From the NCBI RefSeq assembly GCF_029194005.1, contig NZ_JARFVA010000004.1:62001-126000 (forward strand): a stretch of 64,000 nucleotides of DNA, read 5' to 3'. The stretch is from Flagellimonas okinawensis. GTDB taxonomy: Bacteria; Bacteroidota; Bacteroidia; Flavobacteriales; Flavobacteriaceae. The notes beneath the pieces were generated by a model. The model was not told the DNA's origin and made no database searches. It saw only the letters and a list, made by a program, of their open reading frames with translations. The translations under genes and the position numbers were made by a program. Below are positions 1 through 9,152 of this stretch, one piece after another; positions within the stretch are counted from its first letter, which is position 1, and each line of letters starts with the position of its first letter.

Positions 1-356
1 TTGAACCTCAGGGCAAGGGCTATGGCATCGCTGGTACGCGCATCGATGATTTCCTCTTCGTTTTCACGCTCACAAATAATGCTGGAGTAAAATACACCAT
101 CGACTAGTTTGTGAATGATTACTTGTTTGACCACAATTTTGAACCTGTCAGCAAAATTTTTGAACAGGTCATGGGTCAAAGGTCGGGGCGGTTTTATCTC
201 TTTTTCCAATGCAATGGCTATGGACTGTGCCTCAAAAGCTCCTATCACGATGGGAAGTTTACGGTCGCCTTCCTCTTCATTTAAAATAAGGGCGTACGCG
301 CCATTTTGTGTTTGGCTGTATGATATCCCCTTAATTTTTAATCGTACTAAACTCAT
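1..356 (-). CDS. Bifunctional nuclease family protein (DUF151), partial
   Basis: The 118 visible codons are the N-terminal part of a DUF151 protein. Plant members of the family have RNase and DNase activity; the bacterial role is not settled. The protein starts MSLVRLKIKGISYSQTQNGA, continues with EGDRKLPIVIGAFEAQSIA and later has RTSDAIALALRF, all typical of the family. The gene runs off the left edge, so the C-terminus cannot be judged. The ATG at 356 has an AGGAGGAG stretch 4 nt upstream, an unusually good Shine-Dalgarno for this phylum. It follows etfA in the same direction, but a hairpin with a short U-tract lies between them, so co-transcription is uncertain. Confidence 0.85.
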   Translation of the reverse strand, partial: MSLVRLKIKGISYSQTQNGAYALILNEEEGDRKLPIVIGAFEAQSIAIALEKEIKPPRPLTHDLFKNFADRFKIVVKQVIIHKLVDGVFYSSIICERENEEEIIDARTSDAIALALRF

Positions 357-373
357 ATATCTCCTCCTAAAGC

Positions 374-420
374 AAAAGGGCCGTTCAAATAAGTGGCCTT
401 ACCAGTTATCTGAACAGCCC
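374..420 (-). terminator. Likely intrinsic terminator of etfBA
   Basis: On the minus strand a 10-bp stem (GGGCTGTTCA with TGAACGGCCC, one G.U pair) closes a 23-nt loop and is followed by TTTT. It lies between the etfA stop and the DUF151 start. The large loop and short U-tract suggest partial termination. Confidence 0.5.
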
Positions 421-445
421 CTTGCAATGGGCAAATTAACAAAAT

Positions 446-1414
446 TTAAGCGTTTTGGGCTTTAAATTCTTTTAATTTTTCGATGAGCTCGGGCACTACC
501 TCAAAGGCATCGCCGACTATTCCATAATCCGCTGCCTTGAAGAAGGGAGCTTCAGGGTCGTTGTTGATGACCACTTTAACCTTGGAGGCATTGATCCCTG
601 CCAAATGTTGAATGGCTCCGGAAATTCCTATGGCGATATAAAGATTGCTCGCTACAGGTTTTCCTGTCTGTCCCACGTGCTCGCTATGTGGACGCCACCC
701 CATATCGGAAACGGGCTTAGAGCAGGCCGTGGCGGCTCCAAGTACATCCGCAAGCTCTTCTACCATGCCCCAATTCTCCGGACCTTTGAGACCGCGGCCT
801 CCAGAAACCACGATATCGGCATCTGCGATGGTAGCTTTACCTACGACACGGTCGACTTCAACAGATTTTACACTGAAGGCATCGTCTGCCAATGATGGGC
901 CAAAATTTTCAACGGAAGCTGAAACATTGCTTTCAACTACGCCGAAAGCGTTGCTGGAAACTCCAATGACTTTAATATCCGAGGTTATCTCCGTCAAGGC
1001 GAAACCTTTATTACTGAAAGCTGTTCTTTTTACTACAAAAGGAGAGGTGCTTTCGGGTGCTGCCACTACGTTGGGCACATAACCCGCGCTTAATTTGGCA
1101 CTAAGGATAGGAGCTAGGAATTTACTGTCGGCACTGGAGCTCAATACAATTACTTTTGTGTCCTCTGCCTTGGCCGCTTGTGCCAATACATCTGCATAGG
1201 CCTTGGCGTTGAAAGTTGTCAAGGAGTCATCCGATACCTTTAGAACTTTGGAGACCCCATAGGTTCCCAATGAAGCATCGTCCTCTGCATTAAATGAAAC
1301 CGCTGTTACGGTAGTGCCTAGGTCTTGGGCCACTTTATGTGCGTAAGAGGCCACTTCGAAGGCGTTTTTTTTGAATTTTCCCTTAAGGGATTCTGTATAT
1401 ACTAATACTGACAT
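446..1414 (-). CDS. etfA: Electron transfer flavoprotein subunit alpha (EtfA/FixB)
   Basis: This 322-residue protein is the FAD-binding alpha subunit of the ETF heterodimer, which takes electrons from acyl-CoA and other flavin dehydrogenases and passes them to ETF:quinone oxidoreductase. It starts MSVLVYTESLKGKFKKNAFE. The C-terminal half holds the FAD-domain signature: SGGRGLKGPENWG, RPHSEHVGQTGKPV, GISGAIQHLAGI and INNDPEAPFFKAADYGIVGD. The ATG at 1414 is chosen because homology begins there; the open frame continues 26 codons upstream but that extension overlaps etfB and looks like shadow sequence. The gene starts 16 nt after the etfB stop, so the two are one operon, as expected for subunits made in equal amounts. 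Confidence 0.95.
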   Translation of the reverse strand: MSVLVYTESLKGKFKKNAFEVASYAHKVAQDLGTTVTAVSFNAEDDASLGTYGVSKVLKVSDDSLTTFNAKAYADVLAQAAKAEDTKVIVLSSSADSKFLAPILSAKLSAGYVPNVVAAPESTSPFVVKRTAFSNKGFALTEITSDIKVIGVSSNAFGVVESNVSASVENFGPSLADDAFSVKSVEVDRVVGKATIADADIVVSGGRGLKGPENWGMVEELADVLGAATACSKPVSDMGWRPHSEHVGQTGKPVASNLYIAIGISGAIQHLAGINASKVKVVINNDPEAPFFKAADYGIVGDAFEVVPELIEKLKEFKAQNA

Positions 1415-1430
1415 AATTTTTTGATCTTGT

Positions 1431-2177
1431 TTAGATAACTTTTGCTTCGTTGTGCAGTAAATCGACCAATTCCCCGACATTGCCAGCATCAACTAATTTT
1501 ACTGGTCCTTTTGCAGCCGGTTTTTCGAATTTTTTGTCCTGTGTTGCCTGTGTGGCATCAACTGGCTCCACAACATTCAATGCTTTTTTACGGGCCATCA
1601 TGATGCCTCTCATGTTTGGGATCCGTAGGTCACTTTCCTCGACCAATCCTTTTTGTCCGCCGATTACCAAAGGCAAGGAAGTGCTTATCTTTTCTTTACC
1701 TCCGTCGATTTCACGGATGGCAGTTGCGGTATCTCCTTCGACATCCAGAGATATACAGGTGTTCACGAAGTTCATGTCCAACAAGGTTGCCAACATCCCG
1801 GGAACCATGCCGCCGTTGTAGTCGATGGATTCCCTTCCTGCGATAATGAGGTCGTAGGCTCCGTTTTTCACCACTTCGGCCAATTGTTGGGCCACGAAAA
1901 AGCCATCGATAGGTTCAGCGTTCACCCTAATGGCTTCATCTGCACCTATTGCCAATGCCTTCCTTATGGTGGGCTCGGTCTGTGGGCCTCCCACGTTTAC
2001 CACGTGGACGGTTGCGCCTTGTTTTTCTTTGAACCACATGGCACGTGTCAATCCGAATTCATCGTTTGGATTAATAACAAATTGGACCCCGTTTGTGTCA
2101 AACTTGGTATCCCCTTCCGTAAAATTGATTTTGGAAGTAGTATCCGGTACGTTGCTTATGCAAACTAAAATCTTCAT
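1431..2177 (-). CDS. etfB: Electron transfer flavoprotein subunit beta (EtfB/FixA)
   Basis: A 248-residue ETF beta subunit, the AMP-binding partner of EtfA. It begins MKILVCISNVPDTTSKINF and contains INPNDEFGLTRAMWFKE, GADEAIRVNAEPIDG and the signature AGRESIDYNGGMVPGMLA, followed by LPLVIGGQKGLVEESDLRIPN. Length and motif order match the family. It is the first gene of the etfBA unit, with a perfect -7 box (TATATTTG) 20 to 30 nt upstream and a 28-bp perfect palindrome over the -33 region, which suggests control by a dimeric repressor. In Flavobacteriaceae this pair often serves fatty-acid or branched-chain amino-acid oxidation, but no dehydrogenase gene is adjacent to show its partner. Confidence 0.95.
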   Translation of the reverse strand: MKILVCISNVPDTTSKINFTEGDTKFDTNGVQFVINPNDEFGLTRAMWFKEKQGATVHVVNVGGPQTEPTIRKALAIGADEAIRVNAEPIDGFFVAQQLAEVVKNGAYDLIIAGRESIDYNGGMVPGMLATLLDMNFVNTCISLDVEGDTATAIREIDGGKEKISTSLPLVIGGQKGLVEESDLRIPNMRGIMMARKKALNVVEPVDATQATQDKKFEKPAAKGPVKLVDAGNVGELVDLLHNEAKVI

Positions 2178-2199
2178 ATATACTTAAGGTTTATGTCTT

Positions 2200-2207
2200 C
2201 AAATATA
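2200..2207 (-). promoter_or_regulatory. -7 promoter box of etfBA
   Basis: The minus strand reads TATATTTG, a perfect match to the Bacteroidota -7 consensus TAnnTTTG, 22 nt upstream of the etfB ATG. The expected -33 region falls inside the palindrome at 2221-2248. Confidence 0.7.
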
Positions 2208-2220
2208 AATATAAAATCCG

Positions 2221-2248
2221 AAATTTATTATGCATGCATAATAAATTT
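2221..2248. promoter_or_regulatory. 28-bp perfect palindrome, putative operator
   Basis: The half-site AAATTTATTATGCA is followed directly by its exact reverse complement. It lies between the divergent etfBA and pdhB genes and covers the predicted -33 region of etfB, while the pdhB -7 box is 47 nt away. The symmetry and AT-rich flanks around a TGCATGCA core fit a MarR- or TetR-type operator. The regulator is not encoded nearby, so its identity is unknown. Confidence 0.6.
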
Positions 2249-2295
2249 TGTTCTTTTTTTGGTTTTGCCCCGACTGATTTTCGGGTAGTTTTTGC

Positions 2296-2303
2296 TATTT
2301 TTG
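2296..2303 (+). promoter_or_regulatory. -7 promoter box of pdhB
   Basis: TATTTTTG matches TAnnTTTG exactly and lies 41 nt upstream of the pdhB ATG. No clear TTG -33 element is seen at the usual spacing. Confidence 0.6.
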
Positions 2304-2344
2304 CTTGCGTTTTTAAGCAGACTATAACTATTTAGTACGATTCA

Positions 2345-3325
2345 ATGAAAACATTACAATTTAGGGAGGCAGTAGCCGAGGCTATGTCCGAAGAAATGCG
2401 AAGAGATGAGAACATTTACCTGATGGGCGAGGAGGTGGCCGAATACAACGGTGCTTACAAGGCTTCCAAGGGCATGTTGGATGAGTTCGGACCGGAGCGT
2501 GTTTTGGATACCCCAATTTCAGAACTTGGTTTCGCCGGTATCGGTGTAGGCTCTGCAATGAATGGCAATAGGCCTATTATAGAATTCATGACATTCAACT
2601 TCTCTTTGGTGGGAATTGATCAAATTATAAACAACGCTGCCAAAATTCGACAAATGTCCGGTGGACAGTTCAATTGTCCAATTGTATTTAGGGGTCCTAC
2701 GGCTTCTGCGGGACAGTTGGCCGCAACACACTCCCAAGCTTTCGAAAGCTGGTATGCAAATACGCCCGGATTAAAGGTAGTGGTGCCATCAAACCCTGCT
2801 GATGCAAAAGGTTTGTTGAAATCGGCTATTCGTGATGACGATCCTGTAATTTTTATGGAATCTGAGCAAATGTACGGTGACAAAGGAGAGGTGCCGGAAG
2901 GAGAGTACACTATTCCATTGGGTGTTGCGGATATCAAGAGAGAAGGTACGGACGTGACCATTGTTTCCTTTGGAAAAATAATTAAAGAGGCCTATAAAGC
3001 TGCCGATGAGCTGGAAAAGGAAGGTATCAGTTGCGAAATCATCGATTTGAGAACTGTTCGTCCTATGGACCATGATGCTATTCTTACTTCCGTAAAGAAA
3101 ACAAATAGAATGGTGATCTTGGAAGAGGCTTGGCCTTTTGGTAACGTAGCTACCGAAATTATCTACCATGTCCAGGATAAGGCCTTTGATTACTTGGATG
3201 CACCTATCGTGAAACTGAACACTGCCGATACTCCAGCACCATATTCGCCAGTACTTTTGGAAGAGTGGTTGCCCAACAGCGATGATGTAATCAAAGCTGT
3301 TAAGAAAGTGTTATATAAGCTATAG
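2345..3325 (+). CDS. pdhB: Pyruvate dehydrogenase E1 component, beta subunit
   Basis: This 326-residue protein is the beta chain of a heterotetrameric 2-oxoacid dehydrogenase E1 (thiamine diphosphate dependent). It starts MKTLQFREAVAEAMSEEMRR and shows MGEEVAEYNGAYKASKGM, DTPISELGFAGIGVGSAMNG, RGPTASAGQLAATHSQ and EEAWPFGNVATEI, typical of PdhB. The beta chain supplies the glutamate that activates the cofactor (the E in DTPISELGF). The alpha subunit and E2 are not adjacent; in Flavobacteriaceae pdhA-pdhC often lie elsewhere and pdhB stands alone, as here. A branched-chain 2-oxoacid E1 beta is the alternative, but the match to pyruvate E1 is closer by motif wording. A strong terminator follows. 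Confidence 0.88.
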   Translation: MKTLQFREAVAEAMSEEMRRDENIYLMGEEVAEYNGAYKASKGMLDEFGPERVLDTPISELGFAGIGVGSAMNGNRPIIEFMTFNFSLVGIDQIINNAAKIRQMSGGQFNCPIVFRGPTASAGQLAATHSQAFESWYANTPGLKVVVPSNPADAKGLLKSAIRDDDPVIFMESEQMYGDKGEVPEGEYTIPLGVADIKREGTDVTIVSFGKIIKEAYKAADELEKEGISCEIIDLRTVRPMDHDAILTSVKKTNRMVILEEAWPFGNVATEIIYHVQDKAFDYLDAPIVKLNTADTPAPYSPVLLEEWLPNSDDVIKAVKKVLYKL

Positions 3326-3347
3326 AATCATATTTGTAAGGTATATT

Positions 3348-3380
3348 AGCCCTGTCAACCTAGTTGACGGGGCTTTTTTT
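3348..3380 (+). terminator. Intrinsic terminator of pdhB
   Basis: A 12-bp stem (AGCCCTGTCAAC with GTTGACGGGGCT, one G.U pair) with a 3-nt loop is followed by seven T residues, 22 nt after the pdhB stop. Confidence 0.9.
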
Positions 3381-3479
3381 AGGGAATATTTTTTGATTAG
3401 AAATTACTTTGAACCAAATTTGACCTGAATTGAACGGGATCAATGCATATGCTGTTCCCTAAGTCCCTTACATCTGCCT

Positions 3480-5975
3480 ATGAAAAGAATCCTTTCTGTT
3501 TTTTTTCTACTATTTATTGCCTGTGTTTCTGCGCAGACCAAGATCGAGGGGGTAGTTACCGATGATACCGGTATGCCCATTGCCTTCGCTAACATCATAT
3601 TTGTTAATTCATCAGAAGGTACCATTACCAACGATAATGGTCACTTTTATATGGAGTCGGATGAAACCTATGATGCCATCAAGGTATCATTTATTGGTTA
3701 CGAGACCATGGAAATACCCTTGGAACAAAAGGTGACCTATGGAATGGAAATCGTACTTGCGGAATCTGCCGAACAACTGGATGAGGTGGTCATTTATACA
3801 GGAAAGCAGTCAAAAAAGAACAATCCCGCTATTGATATCCTGCGAAAGATCTGGGCAAAAAAGCGGGAGAACGGTGTGCGCAAGTTCAAGCAATATCAGT
3901 ACGACAAGTACGAGAAGATAGAGTTCGATCTAAATACCATCGATAGCGCACTGATCAAGAGCAAGTTGTTCAAGGGATTGGAATTTATGTTCGAGGATTT
4001 GGATACTTCTCGCATCACAGGAAAGACCTATCTGCCCATGTTCTTGAACGAAACCTTTTCCAAGGTATACGGAGACAACGAGTTGGATAGGGAAAAGGAG
4101 GATGTATTGGGAAACAAAAACTCTGGATTTAGTGGCAACCAGTCCATAACGGCTTTTGTGGAAGATCTCTATTCCGATTATGATATCTACGATAATTACC
4201 TCAAGTTTTTTGATAAAAGTTTCACTAGCCCGTTGTCCAAGACAGGGGTGGATGTATATAATTATGTACTGTCCGACAGTACTTATATAGACAATAAATG
4301 GTGTTATAACATTATTTATTACCCCAGAAGGAAGAACGAACTCACCTTTAAAGGTGATTTTTGGGTGAACGATACCACCTTTGCCATCAAGAAAATAAAT
4401 ATGCAGGTCACCAAAAGTGCCAACATTAACTGGGTAAAGGAAATCTACATTGAGCAGGATTTCGAGGTAGTCAGCGATTCGGTCTTTTTGTTGAAGAGGG
4501 ACTATATGCTGAGCGATTTCAGCTTTTCAAAGAAAGAGGATTCAAGGGGTGTGTATGGCAAACGCACCACCGTTTTTGATAATTACAACTTTAATAATCC
4601 AAGAACCGAAGAATTTTACAAAGCGGTTGCCGATCCATACGATCCACGTGTTTTTTCCCAGGACAGTGTTTTCTGGAAAAATGCCAGGTTGGAAAGTCTT
4701 AACGAGGACGAATCAGGTATATTCAAACTATTGGATACCTTGAAAACAGTGCCCAAATTCCGGACCTATTATGATATTGTGAGTGTTTTGGGATCTGGCT
4801 ACATAGAAATCGATAAATGGAATATTGATATAGGGGATATCTACAGCACCTTCGGCTATAACGATGCGGAAGGTATTCGTTTAAGGGCTGGGGCCCGTAC
4901 CTATTTTGGGCAGAACGACATGTGGCGATTGGAAGGTTACATGGCGTACGGTTTCAACGATCGGAAATTCAAGCATGGGTTTTCGGGCAAGTTTTTGCTG
5001 GACCGTAAGAATAGACTTATTATTTCCGGAGGGAACCGACGGGATATTGAACAGTTGGGACTGAGTTTAACCAGTACCAATGATGTCATGGGCAGGAGTA
5101 TCGCCTCGTCCTCTTTGGTCACCGTGGGTTCCAATAATAGGTTGACCAACATAAACCTATCCACCCTCAATTTTGAGATGGAACCGGTTAAGAATTTCAG
5201 AATAGATTTAGGCGGGTCCTTTAGGACTTTAAGCTCTGCTCTACCTGATGCATTCAGTTTGGATTATGTGGATGTGGATTCACCAACAGGAATAGCTTCC
5301 GAGGTAAAACAATTCGACCTAAGTACAACCTTGATCTATACTCCGGGAAAACGGACTATTGGTTATGGTGTGGAGCGTTCCAATATCAATGACGACTACA
5401 GTACCTTGGTCTTGAAATATACCAAAGGTGTGGATGGTTTCCTGGAAAGTGATTTTGATTACGAAAAGCTCCAGTTTTCTTATCAACAGCCATGGCAAAT
5501 CGGCGGGTTTGGCCGGTTGACCAGTAGCGTGGAACTTGGTAAAACCTTCGGCACTGTGCCATTGGGTCTTTTAAGTGTGATCCCGGGAAATCAAACACTG
5601 TTCTCTCTGTACAATGTATTTCCCAATTTGGATTTTTATGAGTTTGTTACGGACACCTACGCTACGGTCCATTTGGAACATAACTTTAATGGCCGTCTGT
5701 TTTCGCGAATCCCCCTATTGCGTAAACTCAATCTCCGTGAGATTGTAGGGGTAAGAGGGGCATGGGGTCAATTGTCCGAAGAGAACATTGCCTTGAGTGC
5801 TCCGACCAACATTCCTTTGATGGCGCCCGAGGACCAAGTCTATTGGGAGTACTCGTTAGGTGTGGGCAATATTTTCAAAATACTTCGGATCGACTTCAAT
5901 TTTAGGGGTAATTACCTAGAAAATCCAGATGCAAGAGCATTTGGGATTACCGGAACTTTCGGATTTAGCTTTTAA
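3480..5975 (+). CDS. DUF5686 outer-membrane protein with carboxypeptidase-like regulatory domain
   Basis: An 831-residue protein that starts with the signal peptide MKRILSVFFLLFIACVSAQ. Residues about 20-105 form a CarboxypepD_reg-like (CarbopepD_reg_2) beta-sandwich with IEGVVTDDTGMPIAFANI and the end motif LDEVVIYTGK, as seen in TonB-dependent and related outer-membrane proteins. The rest matches the DUF5686 family of Bacteroidota (KKNNPAIDILRKIWAKK, QYQYDKYEKIEFDLN) and ends in FGITGTFGFSF, an aromatic C-terminus expected of a beta-barrel. Location in the outer membrane follows; the molecular role is unknown. It stands alone between two promoters, and the next gene (ppa) has its own promoter box. 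Confidence 0.85.
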   Translation: MKRILSVFFLLFIACVSAQTKIEGVVTDDTGMPIAFANIIFVNSSEGTITNDNGHFYMESDETYDAIKVSFIGYETMEIPLEQKVTYGMEIVLAESAEQLDEVVIYTGKQSKKNNPAIDILRKIWAKKRENGVRKFKQYQYDKYEKIEFDLNTIDSALIKSKLFKGLEFMFEDLDTSRITGKTYLPMFLNETFSKVYGDNELDREKEDVLGNKNSGFSGNQSITAFVEDLYSDYDIYDNYLKFFDKSFTSPLSKTGVDVYNYVLSDSTYIDNKWCYNIIYYPRRKNELTFKGDFWVNDTTFAIKKINMQVTKSANINWVKEIYIEQDFEVVSDSVFLLKRDYMLSDFSFSKKEDSRGVYGKRTTVFDNYNFNNPRTEEFYKAVADPYDPRVFSQDSVFWKNARLESLNEDESGIFKLLDTLKTVPKFRTYYDIVSVLGSGYIEIDKWNIDIGDIYSTFGYNDAEGIRLRAGARTYFGQNDMWRLEGYMAYGFNDRKFKHGFSGKFLLDRKNRLIISGGNRRDIEQLGLSLTSTNDVMGRSIASSSLVTVGSNNRLTNINLSTLNFEMEPVKNFRIDLGGSFRTLSSALPDAFSLDYVDVDSPTGIASEVKQFDLSTTLIYTPGKRTIGYGVERSNINDDYSTLVLKYTKGVDGFLESDFDYEKLQFSYQQPWQIGGFGRLTSSVELGKTFGTVPLGLLSVIPGNQTLFSLYNVFPNLDFYEFVTDTYATVHLEHNFNGRLFSRIPLLRKLNLREIVGVRGAWGQLSEENIALSAPTNIPLMAPEDQVYWEYSLGVGNIFKILRIDFNFRGNYLENPDARAFGITGTFGFSF

Positions 5976-6022
5976 ATAGCACGAAACAGGCAATTTATGC
6001 CGTCTATTCCAGTTATACTGGT

Positions 6023-6030
6023 TATTTTTG
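6023..6030 (+). promoter_or_regulatory. -7 promoter box of ppa
   Basis: TATTTTTG is a perfect TAnnTTTG match followed by C, 23 nt upstream of the ppa ATG at 6054. Confidence 0.65.
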
Positions 6031-6053
6031 CATAATAAATATATATCACTAAC

Positions 6054-6581
6054 ATGTCTAAAAAACCACGTATTACCTTTGATGTACTGGTAGAAATCCC
6101 CAAAGGTAGCAGAAACAAGTACGAATACGATTTTACCCTTAACAAGATCCGATTTGATAGAACCTTATTTTCCTCGATGATGTATCCTGGAGATTATGGC
6201 TTTATCCCTGAGACCTTGGCCTTGGATGGCGACCCACTGGATGTATTGGTTCTATGTACCGAGCCGACCTATCCTATGGTAGTTGTTGAGGTTAAGCCAG
6301 TCGGGGTTTTTCATATGACCGACGAAAAAGGTCCGGATGAAAAAGTAATCTGCGTACCGGTTTCCGATCCTATCTGGAGCAAAAGGGACGACATCAGTGA
6401 ATTAAATCCACACCGTTTGAAAGAGATTGAACACTTTTTCCAAGTGTATAAGGATTTGGAAGAGAAGAAAGTAGATGTTGGTGGCTGGGGAGATGTCAAT
6501 GAGGCCGTAAAAATCTATCATGAATGCGTTCAACGTTACGAAGATAGCGAGCATAAAAAACGCAGAGCATACACGATATAG
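6054..6581 (+). CDS. ppa: Inorganic pyrophosphatase (family I)
   Basis: This 175-residue cytosolic enzyme hydrolyses pyrophosphate to phosphate and so pulls biosynthetic reactions forward. The family I signature LDGDPLDVLVL holds the metal-binding aspartates; YPGDYGFIPETL and the downstream DEKVICVPVSDP supply further active-site residues. Length is normal for a hexameric family I enzyme. It has its own promoter and a strong terminator, so it is monocistronic, and it lies directly before the membrane pyrophosphatase hppA, giving two pyrophosphate-consuming enzymes of unrelated fold next to each other. Confidence 0.96.
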   Translation: MSKKPRITFDVLVEIPKGSRNKYEYDFTLNKIRFDRTLFSSMMYPGDYGFIPETLALDGDPLDVLVLCTEPTYPMVVVEVKPVGVFHMTDEKGPDEKVICVPVSDPIWSKRDDISELNPHRLKEIEHFFQVYKDLEEKKVDVGGWGDVNEAVKIYHECVQRYEDSEHKKRRAYTI

Positions 6582-6600
6582 ATTACATAATAATAACTTT

Positions 6601-6640
6601 AAAAAAATGCGCTTTTAATAATTAAAGGCGCATTTTTTTT
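6601..6640 (+). terminator. Intrinsic terminator of ppa
   Basis: A 12-bp stem (ATGCGCTTTTAA with TTAAAGGCGCAT, one G.U pair) with a TAA loop, flanked by A7 before and T8 after. The A and T runs extend the stem, so it may work in both directions. Confidence 0.9.
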
Positions 6641-6697
6641 ATTACTTCGTATTTTATTACATTAGCTGGCATTAAAAAATTCTAAACAATCTAACCT

Positions 6698-9100
6698 ATG
6701 GATTTAATCGTAAAATTTTTGCCCGTATTTGGTCTTTTAGCCCTCCTTTATGTGTTCGTCAAGAACGTTTGGATAACCAAGCAAGAGGTCGGGGACGAAA
6801 AAATGGCAAGGATTGCCAAGAACATTGCAGATGGTGCAATGTCCTTTTTAAAGGCTGAATATAAAATACTGAGCATTTTTGTAATCTGTGTGGCCATTCT
6901 GCTCTACTTTAAAGGAAGCAATGAAACCGGCTCAAACGGTATGGTTGCACTTTCCTTTGTTGTTGGGGCCATATGTTCCGCCTTGGCCGGATTTATTGGT
7001 ATGAAGGTGGCGACAAAAGCGAATGTCAGAACCACCAATGCTGCTCGAACATCTTTGGGAAAGGCCCTTGAGGTAGCTTTCGCAGGTGGTGCCGTTATGG
7101 GATTGGGAGTAGTTGGACTTGGGGTATTGGGGCTCAGCGGACTATTTATGGTGTATAGCGGACAGGGCTGGGAAATCGGTGAAGTACTGAACGTATTGTC
7201 CGGTTTTTCATTGGGTGCCTCTTCTATTGCTCTTTTTGCCCGTGTGGGTGGGGGTATCTACACAAAGGCTGCCGATGTAGGAGCCGATTTGGTAGGTAAG
7301 GTAGAAGCGGGGATTCCTGAAGATCATCCGTTAAACCCTGCGACCATTGCTGATAATGTTGGGGACAATGTTGGAGATGTGGCCGGTATGGGTGCTGACC
7401 TTTTTGAATCCTATGTCGGTTCCATTATAGGTACCATGGTATTAGGTGCAGTTTTTGCCGGTCTGCCCGAGTTTCAATCGGCATTTGATGGTTTGGGAGC
7501 AGTTTACCTTCCCTTGGCACTCGCCGCGGTGGGAATCATTATGTCCATCATAGGTACCTTCTTTGTTCGCGTCAAGGATGGTGGGAACCCACAGACTGCT
7601 TTGAACATTGGAGAGTTCGGTTCTGCGGGACTGATGTTGATAGCTTCTTATTTTCTGATAACTGGAATGCTTCCAGAATCTTGGGTCGAAGCCGGAAGGG
7701 AATATACTTCTCTAGGTGTTTTCTTAGCGACGATCGCTGGTTTGGTAGCAGGTCTACTGGTAGGTAAAGTAACTGAATATTACACGGGAACGGGAACCAA
7801 ACCGGTAAACTCCATAGTGCGCCAATCAGAAACTGGTTCCGCAACAAATATTATCGCAGGACTCGGCGTAGGGATGATGTCCACTGCCATTCCGATCATA
7901 CTTATCGCTGCCGCCATTTTGGTTTCACACTATTTTGCAGGTCTTTACGGTATTGCAATTGCAGCTGTTGGGATGTTGGCCAATACAGGTATTCAGTTGG
8001 CAGTAGACGCTTACGGACCAATTTCCGATAACGCTGGTGGTATTGCAGAAATGGCAGAACTTCCAGGGGAAGTACGTGATAGAACAGATAAATTGGACGC
8101 TGTAGGAAATACTACTGCCGCCATTGGTAAGGGATTCGCCATTGCCTCTGCCGCACTGACGGCTTTGGCTTTATTTGCGGCCTTTATGAAGACCGCCGGG
8201 GTCAAATCCATTGATGTTTCTCAGCCAGATATCATGGCAGGGCTTCTTGTTGGAGGAATGCTTCCATTTGTATTCTCCGCACTTTCCATGAATGCCGTTG
8301 GGCGCGCAGCCATGTCCATGATCGAAGAAGTACGTAGACAGTTCAAGGATATACCTGAATTAAAGGCGGCCTTGGAAATTATGAGAAAGCACAATTCCGA
8401 CCTTTCAAAGGCAAGTAAAGAAGATATGGAAATCTTTGAAGCTGCAGATGGAAAGGCCGAATATGAGAAATGTGTGGAGATTTCCACTCAGGCATCCATT
8501 AGGGAAATGGTATTTCCTGGCCTTTTGGCTATAGCCGTACCCGTGGCCATAGGTTTTATCGGAGGTGCCGAAATGTTGGGAGGATTATTGGCCGGTGTAA
8601 CAACAGCAGGTGTACTTATGGCAATCTTCCAATCCAATGCTGGTGGTGCATGGGACAACGCCAAAAAAACTATCGAAAGTGAAGGTCGTAAGGGTAGTGA
8701 TGCACATAAGGCCGCAGTTGTAGGTGATACCGTTGGCGATCCTTTTAAGGATACTTCGGGTCCATCCTTGAATATTTTGCTTAAATTGATGTCCGTTGTG
8801 GCATTGGTCATAGCTCCAAGTCTTGTAAGTCTTGCTCCAGCCGATGAGGTGGGGATGGTGAAACAGGATGGAACAATGATTACAATAACAGAGGAAGGGA
8901 TGAAAGAAACCAAGTCTGTTGAAAAGCAAATCCGTGTAGAGGTGAGCAATACAGCAGATGGTTCCTTTAAAGCAGTTGTGATTTCCAGTACCAATGTAAA
9001 TGGTGAACTAGTGGAGGAGACCAAAGAGTTTACTGCCGATACAAAAGAAGAATTGGAGAAAAAAATTCAAGAATATAAGAGTGCCGAGGCAAAGGATTAG
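6698..9100 (+). CDS. hppA: Membrane-bound ion-pumping pyrophosphatase
   Basis: This 800-residue polytopic membrane protein couples pyrophosphate hydrolysis to cation export. The substrate site is clear in [20 protein letters not shown] and [20 protein letters not shown], with a second set in [18 protein letters not shown]. The segment [13 protein letters not shown] carries Ala where K+-independent enzymes have Lys, so the protein should belong to the K+-dependent class; whether it moves H+, Na+ or both cannot be read safely. After the last membrane helix about 75 residues form a soluble, charged tail ([20 protein letters not shown] onward) that is absent from the short-form enzymes. It is transcribed like ppa but separated from it by a terminator. 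Confidence 0.95.
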   Translation: MDLIVKFLPVFGLLALLYVFVKNVWITKQEVGDEKMARIAKNIADGAMSFLKAEYKILSIFVICVAILLYFKGSNETGSNGMVALSFVVGAICSALAGFIGMKVATKANVRTTNAARTSLGKALEVAFAGGAVMGLGVVGLGVLGLSGLFMVYSGQGWEIGEVLNVLSGFSLGASSIALFARVGGGIYTKAADVGADLVGKVEAGIPEDHPLNPATIADNVGDNVGDVAGMGADLFESYVGSIIGTMVLGAVFAGLPEFQSAFDGLGAVYLPLALAAVGIIMSIIGTFFVRVKDGGNPQTALNIGEFGSAGLMLIASYFLITGMLPESWVEAGREYTSLGVFLATIAGLVAGLLVGKVTEYYTGTGTKPVNSIVRQSETGSATNIIAGLGVGMMSTAIPIILIAAAILVSHYFAGLYGIAIAAVGMLANTGIQLAVDAYGPISDNAGGIAEMAELPGEVRDRTDKLDAVGNTTAAIGKGFAIASAALTALALFAAFMKTAGVKSIDVSQPDIMAGLLVGGMLPFVFSALSMNAVGRAAMSMIEEVRRQFKDIPELKAALEIMRKHNSDLSKASKEDMEIFEAADGKAEYEKCVEISTQASIREMVFPGLLAIAVPVAIGFIGGAEMLGGLLAGVTTAGVLMAIFQSNAGGAWDNAKKTIESEGRKGSDAHKAAVVGDTVGDPFKDTSGPSLNILLKLMSVVALVIAPSLVSLAPADEVGMVKQDGTMITITEEGMKETKSVEKQIRVEVSNTADGSFKAVVISSTNVNGELVEETKEFTADTKEELEKKIQEYKSAEAKD

Positions 9101-9121
9101 CTCGCGCTTTTTTGAAAGCTG

Positions 9122-9152
9122 GAAAAACCACGCCAATTGGCGTGGTTTTTTT
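9122..9152. terminator. Bidirectional terminator between hppA and tonB-like gene
   Basis: A perfect 11-bp stem (AAAACCACGCC with GGCGTGGTTTT) with loop AATT and T-tracts on both strands serves the convergent genes; it abuts the stop codon of the minus-strand gene. Confidence 0.92.

Noticed and set aside
8488-9024. 178-codon minus-strand frame inside hppA
   Set aside because: Shadow of a well-supported membrane protein gene; Pro/Ser-rich and without family motifs.
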